Virus record (IMG/VR): IMGVR_UViG_3300032053_009476
Coordinates: 1-27,633 of that record
Direction: 5' to 3' (one strand)
DNA: 27,633 nt
Source of the DNA: a virus
Positions 23,034-27,633 of this stretch are shown here, piece by piece. A program made the translations under genes and the position numbers. The notes under the pieces are model-generated. The model had not been told where the DNA came from and did no database searches. It was given only the letters and a program-made list of their open reading frames with translations. Each line of letters starts with the position of its first letter. Position 1 is the first letter of the stretch.

Positions 23034-23192
23034 CTACACAACCTGCGGCGCGGCGAGCCCTATGCCGCCGTCTTCCCGCATAAGCTTGAGCATGTCAAAC
23101 GCTCGTCGCTTGTCGTCAAGCGTGATGTTCGTCATCCGCTCAGCCTTCTGGCGGAGTCGTGAATCCGGGTATCGAAGAACTTTGTCCAGCAT
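23034..23192 (-). pseudogene. def: truncated peptide deformylase (N-terminal 52 residues)
   Basis: An ATG at 23192 begins MLDKVLRYPDSRLRQKAERM, which aligns to the full def over about 51 residues with 36 identities by eye (roughly 70%). The frame stops with TAG right after GGIGLAAPQVV, the first catalytic motif, so C91 and the two metal His residues are absent. Motif I here is the canonical LAAPQ form. The first 53 bp overlap the methyltransferase end. A 13-bp near-repeat, GC(A/G)AGCCCTATGC, occurs at 23022-23034 and 23053-23065. It is a relic of a replaced gene or a coding fragment; it cannot be catalytic. Confidence 0.8.
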
Positions 23193-24114
23193 TATCACTC
23201 CGCATGTCAGTGGTTTCGATGGTTACAGGCGTCTCTTTGGAGAGCTTTTCGAGTTCGCCGATTACACGTTCGTGTGTCCACAACGCCCAACTCTTATTAT
23301 TGGAGTCCCCGAAGAGGTCTCCTCCTACGAAATCGCGGCCGTACCTTACAGAGGCCACGGCTGTGTTTCCGGACCCGACGAAGGGGTCGCACACTAATCC
23401 GCCTGGTGGGCAGAAACATCTAACGACATCCTCCGCAAGTCGCATGCAAAACCTAGCCGGATGATTCGTTGCGATAGCCTCCGGTTCGTCGTTGCCACGA
23501 CCACCTACTGAACTGTAGTTCCAAAGAGTTCCACGCTCGCGGACACCGGCTGCGATTATTGAGCCGGACAACACCCGCCTCTTGAAATTGCCATTCTTCA
23601 ATCTTGTAGAGGCCGCACCCGTTGATTTGGTGGAAGCCTCTTCATTGAGGCATGTCTTATCAAAAAACGGCTTGGACTCGCCGCCAACCTTCTGGAACCA
23701 AAACAAGGGTTCCCAGTCGTTCCTGAACCGTCCGAGGAATCGCCCGATCGTTCCTCTTCTACCGTAGACGAGTCGGTCAGGAACACGGAATCCGATGCGT
23801 TCCGCCCAGTCGAGCATGACCTTAAATGGCATGAAGGAGCGCTCAGTGCCCTTGCCCTTGCGCCACTGGTAGACTGGCCCATTTAGAACCATTAGCATGT
23901 GACCGCCAGGCTTTAGCGACGCGTGAGCCGCGTCGCCAAGTCGCTGGTAATCCTCGAATGACCACGAGACGTCGTTCCCGTAGGTCCTAGCATTTTCATA
24001 TGGTGGCGATGTGAATATAAGATCGCAGCCAGCGGCGGCAGCAAGCGACGTCTCAAAATCAGCGATATAAACGATTGAGGAGTTCGTCACATAGGTGATA
24101 GGTTGGGTGTCCAT
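23140..24114 (-). CDS. DNA methyltransferase (SPPY type)
   Basis: The 324-residue protein has motif IV TSPPY (35-39) near the N-terminus and motif I CDPFVGSGNTAVASVRYGRD (242-261) near the C-terminus, the order of beta-class amino methyltransferases. SPPY is typical of N4-cytosine enzymes and occurs in some N6-adenine enzymes, so the base is uncertain. SAM is the methyl donor. A region about 150-200 probably includes the target recognition part. No restriction endonuclease is adjacent, so it is a solitary enzyme, probably protecting phage DNA. The ATG is directly preceded by GGAG, an unusually short SD spacing. Confidence 0.85.
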   Translation of the reverse strand: MDTQPITYVTNSSIVYIADFETSLAAAAGCDLIFTSPPYENARTYGNDVSWSFEDYQRLGDAAHASLKPGGHMLMVLNGPVYQWRKGKGTERSFMPFKVMLDWAERIGFRVPDRLVYGRRGTIGRFLGRFRNDWEPLFWFQKVGGESKPFFDKTCLNEEASTKSTGAASTRLKNGNFKRRVLSGSIIAAGVRERGTLWNYSSVGGRGNDEPEAIATNHPARFCMRLAEDVVRCFCPPGGLVCDPFVGSGNTAVASVRYGRDFVGGDLFGDSNNKSWALWTHERVIGELEKLSKETPVTIETTDMRSDNAGQSSSIPGFTTPPEG

Positions 24115-24145
24115 CTCCGGAGTATACTCGACAGCATCGACCAGT

Positions 24146-24748
24146 CTATGTCCTTACGGGTGACTGAGACTTCACCTTGTCGAGTTTTTTCTTGTTGAAG
24201 TCAATGGTGTTCTGGAACTTGTCGATCCGCCTAAGAAAGCTGGCCTCTGCGGCTTCGAACTTCTCTCGGACGGTCGCGAGATCGAGCTTTGCCTGCGCGA
24301 GCGCCATCTCAGCCTCATCGATTCTGCCGTATTCAGCCGATCGTTCAGGGACGACCGGCGGATTCTTAACACTCTTTGCGACCTCGTCCAGCTCCTTACC
24401 GTAGCCATAACGTCCACCAAGCCCGTCCTTGATGTGCACGAGCAGTTGAGCGGCGGCTAACGGCGGCATGACGAAACCGTCGTCACCGGTCACAGCCGCA
24501 ATTAACGTCAGCTCGTCGAGCTTGTTCTTGAACTTGACTGGCTGCCAAAGGAGGACATCGAGGCGCTGCCTACTGGTCCTCGACTCAGTGGCATGGACGG
24601 GCTTGTGGTAGCTGCTTGTAGGCTTGAAACATATCTCTTCGTAAGCTGGGTGTCGACAGTTCTCCAGCTCCTTGATCTCTTGACAGGCCCTATCCACCAC
24701 TGACTTGAGGGCGTCGGTTGACCAAGCTGTCGCGTTGATGATCTTCAT
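24146..24748 (-). CDS. hypothetical protein with C-terminal coiled coil
   Basis: The 200-residue protein begins MKIINATAWSTDALKSVVDR. The first 130 residues have no recognised motif. From about 140 on, the sequence is a long charged helix with heptad-like spacing (EAEMALAQAKLDLATVREKF), likely a coiled coil. ATG follows GAGGAGAAC, a good SD. It sits 7 bp downstream of the CobS-like gene, so it is co-transcribed with the AAA+ ATPase and may be its adaptor. No function assigned. Confidence 0.6.
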   Translation of the reverse strand: MKIINATAWSTDALKSVVDRACQEIKELENCRHPAYEEICFKPTSSYHKPVHATESRTSRQRLDVLLWQPVKFKNKLDELTLIAAVTGDDGFVMPPLAAAQLLVHIKDGLGGRYGYGKELDEVAKSVKNPPVVPERSAEYGRIDEAEMALAQAKLDLATVREKFEAAEASFLRRIDKFQNTIDFNKKKLDKVKSQSPVRT

Positions 24749-24755
24749 GTTCTCC

Positions 24756-25970
24756 TCAGCTCACCGGCTTTTTGGCCGTCGATCCGTAGACCCTGTTGAC
24801 AAAGTCTTCGATCGTCTGGCAATCCTCAGGAGTGGCCCTATTCTGAACCGCGAATTTCCAGGCGTCCTCAGGTGTGAATCCGGCCGCGATACTGCTCGCG
24901 ATCGAGATAGTTCGTCTCATGGTCATTGCGAACATGATCCGGTCGGAAGCGAGCGCACGACGAAGTTCAGTGGCTGTCTTTACGATCTTCTCAGCCTGCT
25001 TCTTTGGGACTCCGGTCCTCTTGCACAGGATCAGAACCTCAATGTCGTTCGTCGGATAATCTACGCGAATATAGACTGGCCAACGATCGAGGAAGGCCTC
25101 ATCCTGGTGAGACCGACCGTGATGCAATCCCCGATCATCACCGCGTCCTTCGGTGTTCTGTGTGCCTACAGCTCTGAAGTTCTTATGTAGAGGAACGGCC
25201 CCTTCGTAGCCCTGTCTGGCAATACGCATATCCTTGCCAGTCAAGGCTCTGTAGAGGGAGTAGCAGGCCTCAGCCGGCGCCGCATCGACCTCGTCCAGCA
25301 GTAGACCGTGACCCTCTTTTACAGCCAAAGAGCACGGTGAAAGTGTGAACACTGTCTCCCCACCACGGATATCGATCTTGCCCTCGAAGTCGTCGGCCGA
25401 CATTGCCGGCGTACACGAGATGATCTGCAGGGGTTGACTACGCTTCTTAAAGAGGCGCTCGACTGATTCCGATTTACCGCTGCCAGCCGGTCCGATGAGT
25501 AGAACCGGCTGGTTGTTCTGAATGAAGCGCTCCAGAGCAACGAACCAAGGAGGTTCGACATAAAAATCCTGATCCAACGCGCCATCGACCACAGGTGCCG
25601 CCAACATCGGCGTGCTTACGTGCGTCTGTCGGTTAAGCTGACCATCAGAGCTAATGTAGAAGGAGAAGCCACGGCGGGCAGCCGCTCTGATGAAATATGG
25701 ATGGACTACTAGACCGGCAAGGTCGGCTACTGAGAGCAGTTTAACTGCCTCATCAGGCGTGTAGACCTCTTTGCCGGTCGATAGAAGGCGATCAACTAGG
25801 TCATCACACAGGTTCGGGTCCATGACAGTTTCGGCGTTTTTGCGTACAAGCTCATTTAGCGCTCCAAATGGAGAGGTGATGAGTCCCGCAAGCCCACCAC
25901 TATCAGCACTAAGCTTTTCGAGAACTTGCTTAGCCGTGTGTACCGACCTTTTTGCCATCATGCTCTCCAT
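24756..25970 (-). CDS. cobS: CobS-like MoxR-family AAA+ ATPase
   Basis: The 404-residue protein has Walker A GPAGSGKS (160-167), Walker B LLLDEVD (223-229), sensor-1 VGTQNT (N272) and an arginine-finger segment FLDRWPVYIRVDYP (R296). The AAA core starts after a roughly 130-residue N-terminal domain. The layout matches CobS/MoxR AAA+ ATPases, which form rings and partner with VWA proteins; a CobT-like protein is encoded further along the same strand. cobS is a common gene in cyanomyoviruses, where its function is unclear. SD AGAAGG lies 5 nt before ATG. A divergent plus-strand gene starts 42 bp away, so this gap probably carries promoters for both. Confidence 0.82.
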   Translation of the reverse strand: MESMMAKRSVHTAKQVLEKLSADSGGLAGLITSPFGALNELVRKNAETVMDPNLCDDLVDRLLSTGKEVYTPDEAVKLLSVADLAGLVVHPYFIRAAARRGFSFYISSDGQLNRQTHVSTPMLAAPVVDGALDQDFYVEPPWFVALERFIQNNQPVLLIGPAGSGKSESVERLFKKRSQPLQIISCTPAMSADDFEGKIDIRGGETVFTLSPCSLAVKEGHGLLLDEVDAAPAEACYSLYRALTGKDMRIARQGYEGAVPLHKNFRAVGTQNTEGRGDDRGLHHGRSHQDEAFLDRWPVYIRVDYPTNDIEVLILCKRTGVPKKQAEKIVKTATELRRALASDRIMFAMTMRRTISIASSIAAGFTPEDAWKFAVQNRATPEDCQTIEDFVNRVYGSTAKKPVS

Positions 25971-26012
25971 GTTGACCTTCTCTGAAGCTACTTATACCCA
26001 AGGTGAGCCTCA

Positions 26013-26684
26013 GTGTCGGATCAAGACCGGTCATCAATAATGATGGGTCGGATCCGTCAACAACGAGTGGAACTCACGACGCTAGATATACTTGCGCTAC
26101 TCACGCTCTCGCACCAAGCGTTGATCGCCAAGATATCCTACGCCGTAAGGAACGCGATCATCGATGCTACACGTTTGGCGAGCATGCTCTACGACGACAC
26201 AGACGATCAGAGCCAGTTCTTAGCTGAGCTTCAAGCAGAGGTTGAACGTCAATCGAATGTTCACAAGAGGCGTCGTGCGCTGAGACTTAAGCACCAACAA
26301 CTAACGAAGAAGGATAGGATCCAGACTATCGCAGGTCGAGTTTTCGATAGGCCGACCAACTGGGCTGGTCGGGGTCGGCGCATAACACAGGCCGAGTTGC
26401 CGTTTGTCGTCTACCACTGGGTATGTTGTCGCAACGGGGCCAGAGCGGCAGGAGTGGGGATTGACAATGCGGGCTCCGAATTAAACCTACTGGTTTACAG
26501 AACAAGCGGCACGACTACTACTCACTACGTAGTCCTTCCAACACGCACGTCCTGTCTAAATGAGGCGTTCGATGTCTTAGGGCTCACCAAGCGGTCACAA
26601 GAACTCGCACACGTAGAGGTCGACTGGGCCGGTAAACGATTCAAAATCAATAACCGTGACCTGATGCCGTGGCGGTATTCATGA
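26013..26684 (+). CDS. hypothetical protein, first gene of a rightward block
   Basis: The 223-residue protein starts at GTG with AAGGTGAG upstream (MSDQDRSSIMMGRIRQQRVE). The N-terminal half is helical and charged, with a basic stretch around 85-95 (NVHKRRRALRLKHQQ). The C-terminal half is mixed, with CCRNGARAAG and a final HVEVDWAGKRFKINNRDL. I recognise no family. It diverges from the CobS-like gene and may be expressed at a different time from the leftward genes. Confidence 0.6.
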   Translation: MSDQDRSSIMMGRIRQQRVELTTLDILALLTLSHQALIAKISYAVRNAIIDATRLASMLYDDTDDQSQFLAELQAEVERQSNVHKRRRALRLKHQQLTKKDRIQTIAGRVFDRPTNWAGRGRRITQAELPFVVYHWVCCRNGARAAGVGIDNAGSELNLLVYRTSGTTTTHYVVLPTRTSCLNEAFDVLGLTKRSQELAHVEVDWAGKRFKINNRDLMPWRYS

Positions 26685-26730
26685 CTCGCGCAAGTCGCTA
26701 CCAGGTAGAAGAGGTAATAGGAGTGTCTAC

Positions 26731-27102
26731 ATGAAGTATGCCGGTCGTGGTGCGCCGCCGAATCAGACAGTCGTGAACGCTGTCATCATCAGTCGTGTTC
26801 CGGCGTCGTCGTCAATCCGATACAACGACCTTCTTGCCAACCTAGGCAAGGACATCGCTGAGGCTAGGCTGAAGGGCTTTGACTTCTACAAACACTCACG
26901 GCAGGCTTCGCCGGAGTGTATGCTGAGGTTCATCATCGAGCGCGGTCTGCTCTCCTATACCGGTGGCGGCGGTAGCGGTGCCGTATCGCGCAACGATAAG
27001 ACAGAGCGCTACATGAGCCGCCTCCATAAGCGTGTCATCAACATTGTTGATAAGATCCCTATGAGCGACCCGCTCACTCTTCTAGCCGGCGCAGCTGACT
27101 AA
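26731..27102 (+). CDS. hypothetical protein
   Basis: The 123-residue protein begins MKYAGRGAPPNQTVVNAVII. A good AGGAG lies 7 nt upstream. A middle segment, SSSIRYNDLLANLGKDIAEA, and a Gly-rich SYTGGGGSGAVSRND are visible; the rest is helical with many charged residues. It may have a small helical DNA- or RNA-binding fold, but no family is recognised. It is the second gene of the plus-strand block. Confidence 0.55.
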   Translation: MKYAGRGAPPNQTVVNAVIISRVPASSSIRYNDLLANLGKDIAEARLKGFDFYKHSRQASPECMLRFIIERGLLSYTGGGGSGAVSRNDKTERYMSRLHKRVINIVDKIPMSDPLTLLAGAAD

Positions 27103-27123
27103 GAGAGCGTCTTGGAGTTCCAT

Positions 27124-27549
27124 GTGACGAACCGCAATGGGCTCCCCACGACTAACGTGAACGACCGACGTAACATCGCCGTTAGTTTTCTGGTCCGCCG
27201 GCTTCCTGAGCTACCAGATGGGATTAGGCTCGCGCAGCTTGAGGCTGCTGTTCTGCGCGACTTTGAACCATGTTGCCGCGAACAAAAAGGCTTCGGCGCC
27301 AACTATTGCAAGGACTACGGAGCTTGGCACCGCTACAAGGACTTCATACGCTTCGCCATGAAGCTCCAAACCAGCGGCTACGTCGTGATCAAGACCGGTG
27401 TCGTCATCGCGAACAGGAAGACCGTGACGCCGGATTCGCTAATTTATCGCGGCCGCAATGCAAGCCACTGCATACCCAAGCGCGGAGTCGTGGCTCGCTA
27501 TCTAGAGCGCTACGACATCAATCCACTTGACCTGCTCGCCTCTCTCTAG
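27124..27549 (+). CDS. hypothetical protein
   Basis: The 141-residue protein begins at GTG 27124 (MTNRNGLPTTNVNDRRN) with GGAG six bases upstream; a TTG at 27112 would add four residues but has a weaker site. It contains a Cys pair (FEPCCREQK), a YCKDYGAWHRYKDF segment and a C-terminal RYLERYDINPLDLL. No family is recognised. It starts 21 bp after the stop of the preceding gene. Confidence 0.55.
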   Translation: MTNRNGLPTTNVNDRRNIAVSFLVRRLPELPDGIRLAQLEAAVLRDFEPCCREQKGFGANYCKDYGAWHRYKDFIRFAMKLQTSGYVVIKTGVVIANRKTVTPDSLIYRGRNASHCIPKRGVVARYLERYDINPLDLLASL

Positions 27550-27589
27550 GTGCGGCCTCCAGTCGGGTATAAGAACAGCGGGAGATCGC

Positions 27590-27633
27590 ATGGCCGACGC
27601 TAAGAAGCATAAGCTGTTCGTCGTTGGTGGGAA
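27590..27633 (+). CDS. partial protein, N-terminus only
   Basis: An ATG at 27590 follows GGGAG at 5 nt spacing and opens MADAKKHKLFVVGG before running off the right edge. It continues the plus-strand block. Too short to assign. Confidence 0.5.
   Translation, partial: MADAKKHKLFVVGG

Noticed and set aside
25972-25998. TTGACC followed by TTATAC as a sigma-70 promoter for the rightward block
   Set aside because: The spacing is only 14-15 nt, below the usual 16-18, so I do not call it, though a promoter is expected in this gap.
1-27633. CRISPR array, rRNA or tRNA genes
   Set aside because: No regularly spaced repeats and no rRNA or tRNA signatures were seen in any gap.

Overview
This is a segment of a large contractile-tailed bacteriophage (myovirus) genome. 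It carries a tail sheath gene, a T4 gp20-type portal gene, a family A DNA polymerase, an HU-like protein, RNase H, a peptide deformylase and a CobS/CobT-like pair. Genes are tightly packed with ATGA/TGATG overlaps and good Shine-Dalgarno (SD) sites. The deformylase and SD usage point to a bacterial host, which I cannot name. The DNA is moderately GC-rich by eye.

Layout, left to right. Bases 1-13767 are almost entirely on the minus strand and hold the virion module, read right to left: two small proteins, a zincin/2H-phosphoesterase fusion, an orphan intein-like HNH protein, the portal gene (two inteins), a neck-type protein, a possible tail-completion protein, a small protein, the tail sheath, and an HTH-array nuclease followed by a partial gene at the edge. 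One plus-strand tnpB interrupts this module. A plus-strand gene for a tail-anchored protein lies at 13.8-14.7 kb. Bases 14.7-26.0 kb are minus strand and hold replication and metabolism genes, read right to left: CobS-like AAA+ ATPase, coiled-coil protein, DNA methyltransferase, deformylase fragment, HNH endonuclease, full deformylase, RNase HI, CobT-like VWA protein, Zn-binding SSB candidate, DNA polymerase, small protein, HU, small protein, zinc-finger array. From 26.0 kb rightward four plus-strand genes of unknown function run off the edge. No rRNA, tRNA or CRISPR array was seen.

The most unusual feature is the density of selfish or formerly selfish elements: (i) a PD-(D/E)XK nuclease flanked by six HTH repeats; (ii) a TnpB whose first RuvC aspartate reads as asparagine, with an omega-RNA-like fold at its 3' end; (iii) a mini-intein and a LAGLIDADG intein in one portal gene; (iv) beside it, a free-standing intein relative that has lost every splicing residue but keeps an HNH motif; (v) a nuclease-less zinc-finger array matching the finger architecture of a neighbouring HNH endonuclease; and (vi) that HNH endonuclease lying between a complete deformylase gene and a diverged deformylase fragment broken at the catalytic motif. 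The two stand-alone endonuclease genes also have strong hairpins that bury their SD and start codon.

Functional calls rest on motifs read directly from the translations. Structural and regulatory proposals (omega-RNA fold, hairpin control, cooperative homing, anti-defence activity) are inferences.
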